From Blasia pusilla (taxonomy: Eukaryota; Marchantiophyta; Marchantiopsida; Blasiales): a DNA stretch of 64,000 bases. This document shows positions 24,300 to 37,131 of the stretch, one piece after another. Position numbers and translations under genes: made by a program. Numbering within the stretch: the first letter of the stretch is position 1; each line of letters begins with the position of its first letter. The stretch spans positions 7,006,001 to 7,070,000 of the forward strand of contig CM114273.1 in assembly GCA_050084515.1 (NCBI GenBank), written 5' to 3'. The notes under the pieces were generated by a model that saw nothing but the letters and a program-made list of their open reading frames with translations, made no database searches and was not told where the DNA came from.

Positions 24300-24900
24300 C
24301 TACAGCGCTGCCGCTCATGGATGCTCAAGGCAATCTCGCCGTCTTCTTTATGCGCCTCTCCTCTGCCTCTCCCTCTCTCCCTCCTGTGTGTCCTTCTCTC
24401 CTCTCTTCCTGTGCCACTGCAGCGTCCTCCTCCCTTCCTCCCTGCCTCCCTCCCTCCCCCTCTCTCTCTCTCTCTCTCTCTCTGTCCGGTGCTGTGCAAT
24501 CTCTCCTCTGTCTCACTTCGTTCCCTACGCTGTTCTGCCGCTAGCGCGGCTCCCAGACCACGGACGGACGGAATATCTTCACGCTATCTTGGCCGCCCGA
24601 TACGAGATCCTACGGTGAAGCACTCCCGAAAGGTCTAACGGAAAGGATTCGACGGTATTTTCGGAACGTCGACGACTCGCGCGACGACGTGCTCGATTCG
24701 AGGGAATCGGAACCCGCGTAACGATTCTGTCCTGTCGCGGTTGTTCCATGTGGACTTTGTTGTATCTCCGTGGGCTCCGTTCCCCATGTGCACCCCGACA
24801 AGCCTCCGCCACCGGCGATAGCCTGTGGTCCACCCGGTACCGCCTGGCGCGCGATCGTATCGTCCGCTCGGCCTACGCCTCCTCCTCTCGCGGTCTTTCG
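24300..24900 (-). promoter_or_regulatory. GC- and CT-rich promoter-side region of the 21.1-24.3 kb gene
   Basis: Directly upstream of the minus-strand start codon at 24,290, the sequence becomes GC-rich with many CpGs. On the + strand it carries CCTCC runs and a (TC)n microsatellite at about 24,461-24,483, read as (GA)n on the gene's strand. CT/GA tracts are common in plant core promoters and 5' UTRs. Open frames here on both strands are composition artefacts. Confidence 0.45.
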
Positions 24901-27606
24901 GCCTCCGCTCCCGCATCTTGTGATTAGTCTAATCAGCGATATGTGGAGGCTCCTGTTCATCATTATGGAATCGGTATCATTAGATGCATATGCAGGCGTT
25001 TTAGACTCTTTCCCGATCATGAATGGAAGACGAAACTAGTTCATGTGGAGTGCTTGGCATCGAAAACAACCTGACTTCTTTGTGGAATTTTGAGATTTCC
25101 GAACCAGCTTAGAAAATTTCCAACCTTTAATTAAGTGTGCAACGATGGAAAAAAAATAGGGGGGTTGGGGGGACACACCGAAAAGATTCCTAGGTGGAGG
25201 GAAATCGACTTGTTGTAAAAATCTCCCCGAGCCATGGTTGGGACATTGTTGTATCTAGTCTTTTAATTGCAGTTAAGATTTAAATTTTACGATAAAAAAA
25301 AAGTACGTGTCTGTCGACATGTGGAGGTAGTTAGTAAGTATTCCCTTACTAAAGCCCTTTTGCCTAAAAGTTCTCGATGGAAAATATTATTTCTGTATGG
25401 ATCAAAGGCAACTTAACCTCGGGTCAAATCCACTCCACCCTGCCGGGATGAACAGACGCTACACTTGCATGACTGAGAGACCGGCTTCCACAGCGGCGTG
25501 GCAGTGCGTGTTCCCCCAACGCTTGCCGTATCGTCGTCGCGCCCACCCATCCTACGGCCCCGATGGTCTACATCTCGCGGGTCTTTATTGGCCACCTGTT
25601 TCCCGTCCTTTCCGTCCATGTCCCATCTTCCGGGGCTCCGGATAGTAAATGCCCAGACACAAGTCACGGGACCATTCGTCTTCGGAGGCCAAGGCACAAA
25701 ATAAATCTACTCCCTCTTTGACTCCAATCGCACTCACTCACTCACTCATGCATCAAAACGAGCGCTTCGTCGATCATGGAACTTGTAGGAGACCAGTTTA
25801 TAGGTGACATATCCGTCCCGCATTTCCAAGCGAACATCGGTTTGGGGTGCCACACGGAAGAAATCAATCAGCGATTCAGCGAGGACGAGGGGCTACGTAG
25901 ACGCGAGATTTTTCTATTCAAAAGCGCGCAACTATTAAAGAGCGACGGGAATCTGGAATCTTTTCCGCTGAGGTTTTGATGGCCCTCTCATTACGCGACC
26001 TTGCAAATTTGGAACCTCGAGCATATAGATTTATTATATATTCTGTTCCTTATCCTGTTGAGTTTTTTCCCTCTCTCTCCCTCTGGAGAAGCGCGCGCTG
26101 TCGGGTTTGTCTCACGAAGACGGGAAAAAGGCTCGGAATCGGAAGACCAGGTCGACTGCGCTACGAGTAGTAGCCTCTTCGACTCGGCTACCTCATCCAT
26201 GCTACTACATGCATGCATGTATGTATGTATGCGGGTGGAGTTCGGATGCATGAAGTTCATGCTCGTATGGTAGGTATCCTACGCACAGGGAGCCCATGGG
26301 AAATTTGAATTTCAAACGGAGAAGTATCGGTGGCGAGTGAGTATCACTGCCAGGGGGATTAGAAGGCGGACGGTCCCATGAAGGCTACCGAAGAATGGAA
26401 GGCTATGAAGTTTGGGGTAAAGCACGCGCTCCCACGCAGCATCTTCTTGCTAGCGAGGGTAACTTGGAGGGAGGATATGGAGTAAGTAAATAGATAATAC
26501 TTATTATTGCTTTGGGGCTGTTGCATATTTGTGGAATTTCGTTGAGTGTATACAATAAATGTTGTCGAGTTTTGGCGGAAGGCTAAGTATTATTGTGATG
26601 AGTATTAGTACTTTCTTGGGGAGCTCAACTTTCTAGAATGGTTCCCTGAACCACTTTGAATTTTGAAACCGCCTCCATGGCTATCCTAAATGCCTAAATG
26701 TGACTTCGATCCTAATTCTATGCATTCTACCACTTTTCCAACCTTGGGTTCGACGAGCTTTCCGATCGGAAATGGCTGGCCAATTACCGATTGGAGACGG
26801 TATTCCTGATTTTTGAACCGGTTTCCAGATACGTTACGCAAAGAAACAACACATATCCGGTCGGTTTTCGGTAGGTAGAAATAGATTGAAAATTCTCAAT
26901 TTTAACCGGCTAGCTTTACTGTTAACCCCTTCATATATGAATTTAACCTTGTGGAGAAGGTCGATGTTAGGTTTCTAACTCTCATTAGACCTCCATATTA
27001 CACTATAAACTTCATATACGTGTTTTGGCATTTAACATTCTCCTCACTTATAGCTCCATAATCATAAGAGGCGAACTTTTTTTCTCTAGTATGATCATTT
27101 TTTTATTTGTTTCTTTTGAAAAAAAATTGTTTCTTAATGACATATAACTTAAATATTGTCACATAGCTTGAATGTAGTATTGCTCAATACTCAAGCTTAA
27201 TACTTCGGGTTTTGAGAGCTACAAAGTCAAACTAAAGAGGTAATTCTATATTATTGGTTCTTAAACTTTAAAGTTTAAGAATTAATCATAAATTTTCATA
27301 TTATTGTTATTATTCACTTCTCAAAATAAATTCGACTCGTCTTGTTTCCCGAATTACCAAGTCCAACTAGAGAATTCATCTCTATTATTGATCCTGGATT
27401 ACTATTATTTCCACAAGAAGGACTTGATTCTTAGAGTCTTAAAATCAGCATTGTATTTATGATTGGATTGGTATAAACCCTAATCCTAAAGTCACCTAAG
27501 GTAGAATATCATGAGCAAGGGAGGGAATGGTATTACTTTCGGTTGTAGAATCAGCTTAGAACGTGGATCTTTCCAAGGGTAGGATTTCCCAATAGCAATT
27601 TGTTAT
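24901..27606. other. Mixed intergenic, no gene recognised
   Basis: A second, less AT-rich patch lies at about 25,400-26,270. It includes a CACT repeat at 25,729-25,747 and CATG/TATG repeats at 26,206-26,231. Short frames such as 25,776-25,979 (+) show no domain. From 26,700 to 27,606 the sequence is AT-rich. Confidence 0.4.
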
Positions 27607-27916
27607 TGTAGAAAATTGCTAAAGAAGCGTAATTGGTGGAAAACGACTCTCACACTCACACACCACCATGGAGAACGAAATTTGGCAATGAGAGAATGAG
27701 TGGAGGCTTATCCCCTTCTCAATTATATAGGATATGTACAAACAACCCTAACCCTAATCTTAACCATAGTCTCGAGTTAAACTAACTATGATTAACTAAC
27801 CCTAGTTAAGATAATCGTGCTTAACTGACTAACCAACATTAAGCTTCCCTATTTTGTGTGAGTACCAAATATAGCAGTTTATATGTCTCATGAGCTTGAC
27901 TGTAACTCAATCTTCA
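27607..27916 (-). repeat. Copia LTR, copy a (3' LTR)
   Basis: It is 310 bp and runs TG...CA on the minus strand. It is about the same length as copy b and longer than copy c (281 bp), which lacks a short block near its 3' end. It contains telomere-like CCCTAACCCTAA words that belong to the LTR and are not a telomere array. Confidence 0.85.
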
Positions 27917-29465
27917 ATACTCTACCTCGAGCTCATATCGATATCTCTAACGCCTAAATCATTTCTAAACATCTCAAACTTATCTCTAGACAATATCTTT
28001 GTAAATGTGTCAGCAATTTGTTGATCTGTACTTATATACACAAGATCGATTTCTCCTGCAAGCACTTTCTCTCTGATAAAATGATAGTGCACCTTAACAT
28101 GCTTTGTACGAGCATGAAACAAAAAGTTATTAGCAAGCTTGATGCTACTAATATTTTATGCATATATTATACTATGTCCTAAGTTACTAACACCAATCTC
28201 AACAAGTAATCGATGAAGCCATATCATCTCACATGCTGCACTGGTTGCTCCTTTGTACTCAACCTCTCTTGAAGATAAAGAAATTGTAGGTTGATTCTTT
28301 GAAGCCCAACTTATAGTTGCGCTTCCCAAAGTAAATGAATAACTATATGTGGAGTGTCGATCATACACGCTTCCTGCCCAATCAGCATCTGTGAATCCCT
28401 GTAATTGAAAACTCGGAGAAGGTTCAAATTGAAGCCCGAATTGAATAGAGAAATTCACATACCGCATAATCCTCCTCACAGCATCAAGGTGACGTTTTCA
28501 AGGTGGATGCATAAATTGGCTGACTATGCCAACAACAAAGCTCAAATCTTGCCTCGTTATAGTCGGATACATCAAACTTCCAACCATATGCATGTACATA
28601 TTAGAATCTGCAAGAAACTTTCTTTCATCCACTCTTAGCTTCATACTCTGATCCAACGGTATAGAGATTGGCTTACAATTCGTTATACCATATTTTGAAA
28701 GTATGTGAAGAGCATATTATCGTTGTAGTAACCACATGCTCTCTCCAACCTTTATAAACTCAATACCAAGGAAGTACTTGAGTTCTTCCAAGTCCTTCAT
28801 ATCAAATTTCGCTTGTAATTTTAGCTTGATTTATTGTACCATATCCTCAGTACTCCCAGTAATCAAGAGGTCGTCAACATACAATATAATAATAACCATA
28901 TGATCTTGTCCTCTCAAGACATATAACTAGAAGTCAGAATCACATATCCTAAAACTGAACTCTTATAGGACGTATGTAATCTTGCTATACCAAGCTCTTG
29001 GAGCTTGGTATAGCAAGATATGAGCATCCCGTGTAGAGCTTTCTTCAACTTGCATACACGAAATGAAAACTCGGGATGCTCGTATCCACGTGGTTGAGTC
29101 ATATATACCTCCTCATATAGATCTTCATTCAAGAAGGTATTTTTGAGGTCCATGTGATATAATCTCCACTTCTTCCTTAATGTAACTGCAACCACTTTTC
29201 TCTTAGTTGCCATCTTTGCAACAGGGCTAAATTTTTCCTCATAATCAATGCCATATTGTTGTGCATAGCCCTTAGCCACCAATCTAGTTTTGTATCTGTT
29301 AACTATATCATCTTGATTGCGCTTGATTTTGTAAACCCATCTGCAACCAATAGCTTCCTTGCCATAAGGTATACCAACTAGCTCACAGGTCTGTTGATGT
29401 CTTAATGCATCAAGCTCTTCCTCCATAGCTTCCATCCATCCGACTTTATTTTGCAACTTCTTCAA
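27917..29465 (-). pseudogene. Copia pol remnant: reverse transcriptase N-terminal half and RNase H
   Basis: The upstream piece (29,465-28,914) reads GWMEAMEEELDAL, IGCRWVYKIKRNQDD, LVAKGYAQQYGIDYEEKFSPVAK and FLNEDLYEEVYMTQPRGY, typical of the copia reverse transcriptase N-terminus. RNase H pieces (28,479-28,156 and 28,122-27,922) read GFTDADWAGS, TISLSSREVEY and HIREKVLAGEIDLVY-like sequence with STDQQIADTFTK. The RT core with its catalytic YVDD box is not in frame in this copy. A 17-bp palindrome interrupts the RT at 28,980-29,018. Confidence 0.85.
28980..29018. other. Perfect 17-bp inverted repeat inside the copia RT remnant
   Basis: Arm 28,980-28,996 (TCTTGCTATACCAAGCT) is perfectly complementary to 29,002-29,018, with loop CTTGG. 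It lies where the RT reading changes from KKALHGM to unrelated residues, so it marks a rearrangement point. Confidence 0.85.
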
Positions 29466-30985
29466 AATAACTCAGCTCCAGTTCTTAAAGGGTAGTCATC
29501 ATATATGCATGTTTTGTCGCAAGAAAACCTTCATTTATGAGTCTATGAACACGATGTGTCACTCTACTTGATCTACGAAGTTGTTATTCAGAGGTAGATG
29601 CCTCTAACACTTGACTCGAGCTCTAACTAGTATCCAAACTTTCTTAGGAACGGGTTTGCTATTTTTCTCCTTATTTTCTAATAGTTTAGAAGGACTAAAT
29701 TTATGAAAAAAACATTATAAACTTCACTCGTCTATATATCCTTCAGTGTAAAAATGTACCCAACAAATATCTCAAGACCTAGCTTTAATATAGAAAGATA
29801 CTTGTTACGAAGTGAGGAGAGGAGTCTTGGAAAGTTAGGGGGAAAGCGAGGATGAAGCATTTTGGAGGCGAAAGGGAACTCTATGGCTGAGATTTTACTT
29901 CTAGGACTTGCAACAAATTTGCAAGTTATGATTTACAAGACTCGAAAAGTAGGAGACCTGCAACTTAAAACTTGCGAGTTAGACTAGTAGTTTTGTTCGC
30001 AAGTAAATGTAGTCCTAATGACAAAATAACTTTTTGAACTCGCAAAGTTGTAAGGAAAAGCAAGGAATTCGTACCATGTAGACTCATAAAGTCAACTCAA
30101 AATGGACTCAGGAGGAATCCTCAATCCCTTATAGTTTGTGGAGGCTTAACATGAGAAAGATAACCATGAGTTCACCCCTCCCAATGTAGCCTAAATCATT
30201 AACTTGTGTACATGGATTATCAAATGATCATTGATTGGATGAATAGGTCACTTGACCCAAAATAGGAAAATTTGAAATTTATTGGAGATTTTGAACTTAA
30301 AGTCACTAGACTATACATATCCTCATCTGACCACATGGGACAAAGGTATAGCTAAACACCCCACTAACTCCCTACATCATCAACATAGCAAATTTTGAAT
30401 TTTCGACCAACTATCTTATGAATAATCCCTTGAAGTGTGATGCTATGTATGGCATTCATATTACTCAAACCTCCATTTCCATAACTAAAAAACTTTTGAA
30501 GGATCCATCACATAGAAAAAAGTAGAGCAAATGGTTGTTGAATGTGAGTCAAATGGCTTATAGAATTTTAAATTCCATCAGAGTCTCTTCATACCTATGT
30601 GGAATATGGTGGTATTGTTGTTCTTGTTCTAACCACCTTCTCGTCTCCTATTAAAACTCCTAGAATTTAAACTATCATGATAGACTTAGAAAGCATCTCT
30701 TGTTAAACTATGCATACCATTTGCACTATTTTCCACATGTTGTTAAATCCATATTGTGTTCTCTTTCATGATATGAAAAGGACTAAGACTAATAGACAAA
30801 AAATACTGCACAAATTCTTGATATAGATAGTGAGATCTTAAATTTGGTGCAAGGGCTGCATTTCGAAAATTGGATATCTATTCCAAATCCACATGAAAAA
30901 TTTCACCATATTTGTCAATATGTTGGTCTTGAAGGAACTATATCATCATGCATCTTGGTATATCAATCGGGGATATTATAACTAT
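29466..30985. other. AT-rich sequence, possibly decayed copia upstream region
   Basis: The first 300 bases may be decayed copia integrase-RT linker, but I find no motif I would defend. The rest is AT-rich with no open frame of interest. Confidence 0.35.
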
Positions 30986-31620
30986 TGAAGATTGAGTTAC
31001 AGTACAGCTCATCAGATACTTGAACTACTATATTTGGTACTTACACAAAGTATGGAAGCTTAATCTTGGTTAGTCAATTAAGCGCGACTATCTTAACTAT
31101 GGTTAGTTAATCATAATTAGTCTAACTCGAGACTATGGTTAAAAATAGGATTAGGGTTGCTTGTACATACCGTATATAATTGATAAGAGGACTAGCCTCC
31201 ACTCATTCTCTCATTGCAAATTTAGTTCTCCATGGTGGTGTGTAAATGTGAGAGTCATTTTCCACCAGTTATGCATCTTTAGCAGTTTTCTACATGGTAT
31301 CATTGCGTTATGAGAACATCACTTGAAATTCTTGGTGTTTGAAGAGAGAAGAGAGGCAAGAGAAGGCAAAATTTTAGTTTGGGAGAAGGAAATTTTGTTC
31401 AAAGCTCAGTGGGTGTAGATTTCGGGTGGAGCTTTGACGGTGATAAAACTTTGGAGGCATTTTTTGAAGGCTTCCCCGGTCGATTTAGCCATATGTGTCT
31501 GCATTGGTTAGAACAATACCAAAGGCAAATTCCCTTTAAAAAATGGTTTGTAGATCCACAAATAGTTTCTAACTTAGTAAAATGAGCAAAAAAAAACTAT
31601 TTGGCAAATGAAAAAAACCA
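30986..31620 (+). mobile_element. Ty1/copia 5' fragment (copy b): LTR, primer-binding site, leader
   Basis: The LTR at 30,986-31,294 (309 bp) starts TGAAGATTGAG and ends TTTTCTACA. It is followed directly by TGGTATCATTGCG, the usual plant copia primer-binding site complementary to initiator methionine tRNA. The leader to about 31,590 has an open stretch with WSFDGDKTLEAFFEGFPG, shared with copy c. The element is cut off before gag. Confidence 0.85.
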
Positions 31621-33624
31621 CTACTCTATGAGTCCCGTTTGAGTCCTTTGCGCATGCTTCGCGAGCCCAAAATTACTACCTAATTGAAAATGTTGTGACT
31701 CCTTGGAGTCATAATTTTGCAACTATGGTGCGAGTGGATTTCAGAAGGCACACTTTCTAAAGAGTTTTGTACCACTTCTTTTGGCCTATTCCTTGTCTTT
31801 TTGTTGGCAATTTTGAGGCCACTTTTGGTTGTACTATTCTTGATGGGGTTTTTCTTGATTTTTCAACAACTATAAAACTCATGAGTTCATGAATGACTTG
31901 CATCTCATTAGTAAGTTTTTAACCTGCGCAAATACGAGGGATCTATTTTGACTAGTGCAATAAGTGCGAGATGTGATAATATACACTCTGATTCCAATTT
32001 TGATTTTGTTCTCACATATAGGAGATTCGACTTGCTCTTCAAGGAGATTTTTGTACACTAGAAGTCATCGCACCATAGGGAATCGATTGTCTTCTATGTA
32101 GATGAGTGATGGCATACATATTTAAGTTATCCATTCAAGTTCTATTATTATATTCTTGCACTTTTCTCTTGTCATTGAGAGCGTTGGGGATAAGGTAGAA
32201 CTTGTGATAGATGTTGTTGAGGTAATGCACCGGATAAGTTTGGTCGAAATCATGTTAGTTGATTATAGTTAAGAGGATATCGAGTATAGATCCTATATGC
32301 ATGTAATGTGTATGTGGATATAGGAAAATACCACAAGTAGTGTTCTTTTGTTTAGCCTGGTGTTGCCATTAGCTTCGATAAATAAGTGAGGAAGACATGA
32401 GGATTGAAATGAGCTTGAGTGTTTTAGTTTGGGTTTGGATGTGTGAGGCAAGTTTATCATCATAAGTTACCATTAGCTTAGGTAAGCTAATAAGGAGTGT
32501 GTTAGGCTCATGGAGAGCCATAGATATTCAGCATATGAGGCAAGATGTCATGTGCGTACATATATATTCAACAAAAAAAAGAACAAGCTCCCAAAATCTC
32601 TCTCGTAGAGGTATACCCTCTCTCTCCCCAAGCCCTCTCATTGATGACCTATGCACATAAGGCACCTCATTGATCCTAAATGTGCGATAATAGGTCAAGG
32701 GGAAATTTCTAGAAATATAGATTTATGGTCTCCCCCATAGTGTCATCCGAATAACCTTTATTTGAGACCTCGATTGTGGTGGCAATCAAGGTCTCTGATC
32801 ACTAACCCTTTGGCCATTTGAAAAAGAATCCATATAATTATCCAATGAGAAACTTCCCACAAATGTTTCTCAATCTTAAATGGGGTACATTCTCCTGTTT
32901 TGCTGAAAAGGATGGAGAGAGAAAACCAATAATATCATGTGAGTATACTCAAATAAAAACATGTTATACATCTTTTCTCCTTCTTTTTAAGAGGTCTTTC
33001 CTCCTTCCAACATTGTCCTTGGTAATCTCAATTTTCTCATGAACTTTTTCTCAATAAATCTCAACTACCAATATCTCCAGTTCTTTTTCAAGTCCTTCCT
33101 TAACAACATAAGTCCCAACAACTACAAAACTTATGCACAAACTTATTGTCACAAGTGGCCATGATTGTTTATGCTCAAGTCCTTAAAGTTTTCCCTCCAT
33201 ATTTTATTCTCCCTTCACTCAACATAGGGTTTCCACATCAAATGGTGGTAGTTTGATGATAACATCATCAATGTCTCATAGGATCCACCTAATGATGACT
33301 TTGGAACAAACACAAATTATAGGTAAGTAAGCAAAAGATTCCCTTCATCAACACACTAATCAGATAGAGAAATATCACTATTTAACCATTTTGTTGATAC
33401 ATGTGAATATAACAAAATCTCTCCTACAACTAAATATTTTTTAAGATATATGATATTTAGCATCTTAGAGAATTGATGGCAATTATGATCATTGAGATTA
33501 ATATTCCCCTTGTTGTAGATTTATTGCATATATCTACAACCACAAACAAGGTAGCATATGGACAAAGTCCATGTCTGCGGACTTGTGTCCATCTTATAGA
33601 AGGACTTGTCCAAGTGAGTCCTAT
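31621..33624. other. AT-rich region with faint Ty3/gypsy leader and repeat remnants
   Basis: About 31,960-32,560 shares ordered phrases with the leader of remnant G (for example TTCTTGCACTTTTCT, GTGAGGCAAG). About 32,590-32,740 resembles a minus-strand terminal repeat body (GGTATACCCTCTCTC, TATGCACATAAGGCACCTC). The rest holds no recognisable feature. Confidence 0.45.
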
Positions 33625-36206
33625 TGAAGATTGAGTTACAGTACAACTCATGAGATACGTGAACTATTATATTTGGTACTCACACAAAGCAAGGAAGCTT
33701 AATCTTGGTTAGTCAATTAAGCGGGACTATCTTAACTATGGTTAGTTAATCATAATTAGTCTAACTAGAGACTATGGTTAAAATTAGGATTAGGGTTGCT
33801 TGTACATACCCTATATAATTGAGAAGAGGAACAACCTCCACTCATTCTCTCATTGCAAATTTCGATCTCCATGGTGGTGTGTGAGTGTGAGAGTCGTTTT
33901 CTACATGGTATCATAGCGTTATGAGAACATCACTTGAAATTCTTGGTGTTTGAAGAGAGAAGAGAGGCAAGAGAAGGCACAATTGTAGTTTGGGAGAAGG
34001 AAATTTTGTTCAAAGCTTTGAACAAAGTAGGTGCACATTTCAGGTGGAGCTTTGACGGTGATAAAACTTTGGAGGCATTTTTGAAGGCTTCCCCGGTTGA
34101 TTTAGCCATATGGGTCTGCATCCGTTAGAACAATACCAAATTCTAGTTCTGAATATCTATATAGCTTCTTGAGAGCTTTCCAACACATTCAAAATTACTC
34201 GATTCTGACATTTTGAGCTCATGGAGTAGCAATTTAAGTGTAGGAAAGTGCAATTAGTGAAGAAAAGTTGTGCAGTTTGCTCTGTACGGGCCAATTTTGA
34301 CTGGTTATTTCATACAATTGATCAATTTTGGAAAATTTGAGGTCCATTTATGATTAGGAGTGGTCTATGCTTCAATTGGAGCAGTGGAGAGCATGAAATT
34401 ACAACTTTGTGATTAAAATCGTTCGTCATGGTTAGACGACCATTGACACTATGCGAGCCCTAAGCTGCTGCCCGATACGAGGGCAGCAGATGAGCGTGAC
34501 CGTGACGAGAGGAGGAAGGAAAACTAATTCTTCAGCAGCATTCACAGACGAGAAGCTAGATAAGCAGAATTATGATGTATGGAAGTTTTGCATGAACAAA
34601 TTTCTTATGGGTCAAGAACTATGGAAGCTTGTGGTAAGTGATGAGGCCAAGCCAGAAGATGACTCAACAGACTTGAATGTTCGTGCCTATAACAAACGCG
34701 CAAGGCAAGTAATCCACTATTTCAATAACAATCAATTCGCCAATGATATGTCACATTCAAGATGTTGATATTTCGAAGGAGACATGGGATGCACTGGAAA
34801 AGTTGTTCCAGACATCTACAAAGGCCAGAAAGTTCAATTGGAACAATAATTGAAGGGAGTGAGAAAAGGATCGTAGAGCATCAATGATTATATTTTGAAT
34901 ATCAAATATATTGGTGATCAGTTGAATAGCATTGGAGTGATATTAGAAGATGATGATCTGATTTTGTTCACTCTTCAAGACCTTCCAAAGGAGTACAAGT
35001 CCTTTGAGACCTCTATCTCTATGAGAGAAAAATACCTAACCTTTCAAGAGTTACTCCCTCTGTTAATCAGTGAAGAGATGCGCTTAGTAGGCAGCCGTAG
35101 CTCGTCTAGTCTACAAGAGAGTGCGCTATTTGCAGGTTATGGATCAAACAGAGGCAGGGGTTGTGGCAGAAACTTCCGTGATCGTGGTGAATATCAAACA
35201 TATGGAGGAAGAGGCACTCAATATAACGTCACTCAATCAACTACAAACTAGTACTAGACACAATCACAAGGTGGTGATGGTGGAAACTGTTGGGGTTGAG
35301 GTCAGCAGCAGAGGGTCCCTAGATCTTGCAATTACTATGGGATAAATTATCACTATGCAAAGTTTTGTTTCAAGAAGAAGGCAGATATGAGAATAAGAGC
35401 CTTACATCAACAAAACTATGTGGAGCAATAACACCAAGAGCAGTACCAAGAACAACAACATTCACAAACGAAGCATCTCTTGATCATGACTTATCATATG
35501 GGAGCAATGGTCAAGAAAGACTCGACAGTAGATTGGTACATTGACTCTGTTACATCAAATCATCTGACCTCACAAACTAAATAGTTTAGTAGTTTGGAGC
35601 TTGTGAAAGATCCTGCAATTGTGCTCATAAGAGATGGCATTCAACATCATATCACGCATACCGATAAAGTTCCAATAGCATCAGATGGTCTTTGTGCTCT
35701 TGGAAATATTCTGTATGTTCCTACTATTGCAAGAAACCTGATCTCTGTAGGACAAATAGTTGAACAGGATTATTAGAGTGAATTTTAACGCAGATGGTTG
35801 TTTCATTTAAACAATGCATGACTAGACTACGATAGCCAAAGGAACTACATCTGGTAGAATGTTCAAATTAGATGTTTCTATGCAAGAGATTCAAACAGCA
35901 ATGTATGGTCAAACCGGCCAACAAGTCACAAATCTAAATGTGTGGCATAAAAGAATTTGACATATGAATCTTCAAATATTACAGAGTCTTTCATCATCTA
36001 ATATAGTAATAGGATTCCCTAAATTAGCGAGTCCTGCTACGTTGGAGGTATGTCTTACTTGCCAATTTTGAAAACAAGCTAGATTTCCTTTTCCAAAGCA
36101 AGGTAGAAGAGCATCCAGAATATTGGAGTTGATCCACAGGGATGTATGACAACATCACAACATAGCCTTAGTGGTTGCCAGTACTTTGCTTAATTTATTG
36201 ATAACT
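33625..36206 (+). mobile_element. Ty1/copia element, 5' half (copy c), cut off by the gypsy terminus
   Basis: The LTR at 33,625-33,905 (281 bp) is followed by the primer-binding site TGGTATCATAGCG at 33,906. Gag, protease and GAG-pre-integrase pieces follow to about 36,170. At 36,207 the sequence changes abruptly to the terminal repeat of the minus-strand gypsy element. The rest of pol is missing. Confidence 0.85.
34451..36170 (+). pseudogene. Copia gag / protease / GAG-pre-integrase remnant
   Basis: Gag reads KLDKQNYDVWKFCMNKFLMG (34,550 on) and continues after a frame break at about 34,765 with FTLQDLPKEYKSFETSI and a Gly/Arg-rich tail up to 35,251. The protease motif reads WYIDSVTSNHLTSQ near 35,535, where copia proteases have DSGAS, so the catalytic motif is damaged. 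Downstream are LYVPTIARNLISVGQ and NVWHKRI..HMNLQ, the conserved GAG-pre-integrase signature. Several stops and shifts make it non-coding today. Confidence 0.85.
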
Positions 36207-36949
36207 TGTCGTGCGCATACACATTGCTGTTACCGAACACACACACACAAACACGCACGATCCCATGATAATTCATGGAATCCAAACAACTAGACAAGAA
36301 GTACCAAAATATTTCCAATTAAAATAAGATCAAATCTCTCTCATAACACTATAGTTCTCATATGTATCTCTCAATGTCAAACCAAACCCATTCTCCTAAT
36401 GAGAAGCTTGGGTTACACACACAAGGCAAGCAAGACCATAGCTCCGCCGTCTCATACCAAGAGGTTCAACAAAGAGAGAATGAATTCTCAAGCTCTCTCT
36501 CCTTGAGGTATACCCCTCCCCTTTCCCAAGCTCTCTCCATGGTAACCTATGCTCCCAAGTCACCTCCTTGGCTCTTGACCTGATATAGGAGGTCAAAGGC
36601 CACTTACCAAAAATATAAATTCGATCATATACTCAAATGGTACTTACCTAAAATAGTAAGTTCATTAATCTGACTCCAAATGAGCCAAAACGAAGGGAAA
36701 ATCTGCTCTCTCAGGTTTCTCGGGGCCTCAACATGTTATCCTCGACCTACTGAGCATGTCCTCCACTACTCACGAAGGCACTCTACTAGATCTCATCGAT
36801 CTATCCTAAAAGACGTGATAATTATCGTGCGCATACAAATCGCTACACAACATATATCGCTATCACCGAACAACACACACAAACACACACGATCCCATGC
36901 TAACTCATGGCATCCAGACAACGAGACAAGAAGTACCAAAATATCTCAA
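36207..36949 (-). repeat. 3' terminus of element A: tail - repeat body - tail
   Basis: Read on the minus strand after the polypurine tract (CTAGGGGGG, 36,955-36,963), a tail copy (36,949-36,821; starts TTGAGATATTTTGG, ends GCGCACGATAAT) precedes the repeat body (36,820-about 36,316; starts TATCACGTCTTTTAGG). A second tail copy (about 36,315-36,207) ends GCGCACGACA. The order equals that at the 3' end of element B. Confidence 0.8.
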
Positions 36950-37131
36950 ATTTCCCCCCTAGCTGGTGGTTAGGTCCCTCTAACTCTAGATAGCCATCTA
37001 TCCCTACCTACCATGACATAGATGTCTCGGACGCTAAGAGCAAGAAGGTCGGGTGCTCATGTGGCCCCATCGTTAGTCGCGTTCTTGTTATCCATGTCAT
37101 AGACAAAAGTCAGAATGTAGAACTACCTACT

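Larger units (their letters stand above)
27607..29465 (-). mobile_element. Ty1/copia element, 3' half with LTR (copy a)
   Basis: The 3' LTR (27,607-27,916; TGAAGATTGAG...TACA on the minus strand) lies downstream of a broken pol region (27,917-29,465). The same LTR family recurs on the + strand at 30,986 and 33,625. The element is truncated upstream of the reverse transcriptase; sequence above 29,465 is poorly conserved and the end is unclear. Confidence 0.85.

Noticed and set aside
24131-24638. Overlapping 90-130 codon frames on both strands
   Set aside because: They are simple translations of CT/GA repeats and GC-rich promoter DNA (runs of Ser/Leu/Pro or Arg/Glu).
27740-27790. Telomere-like CCCTAACCCTAA
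   Set aside because: Only two words inside a copia LTR and repeated in its other copies; not an interstitial telomere array.
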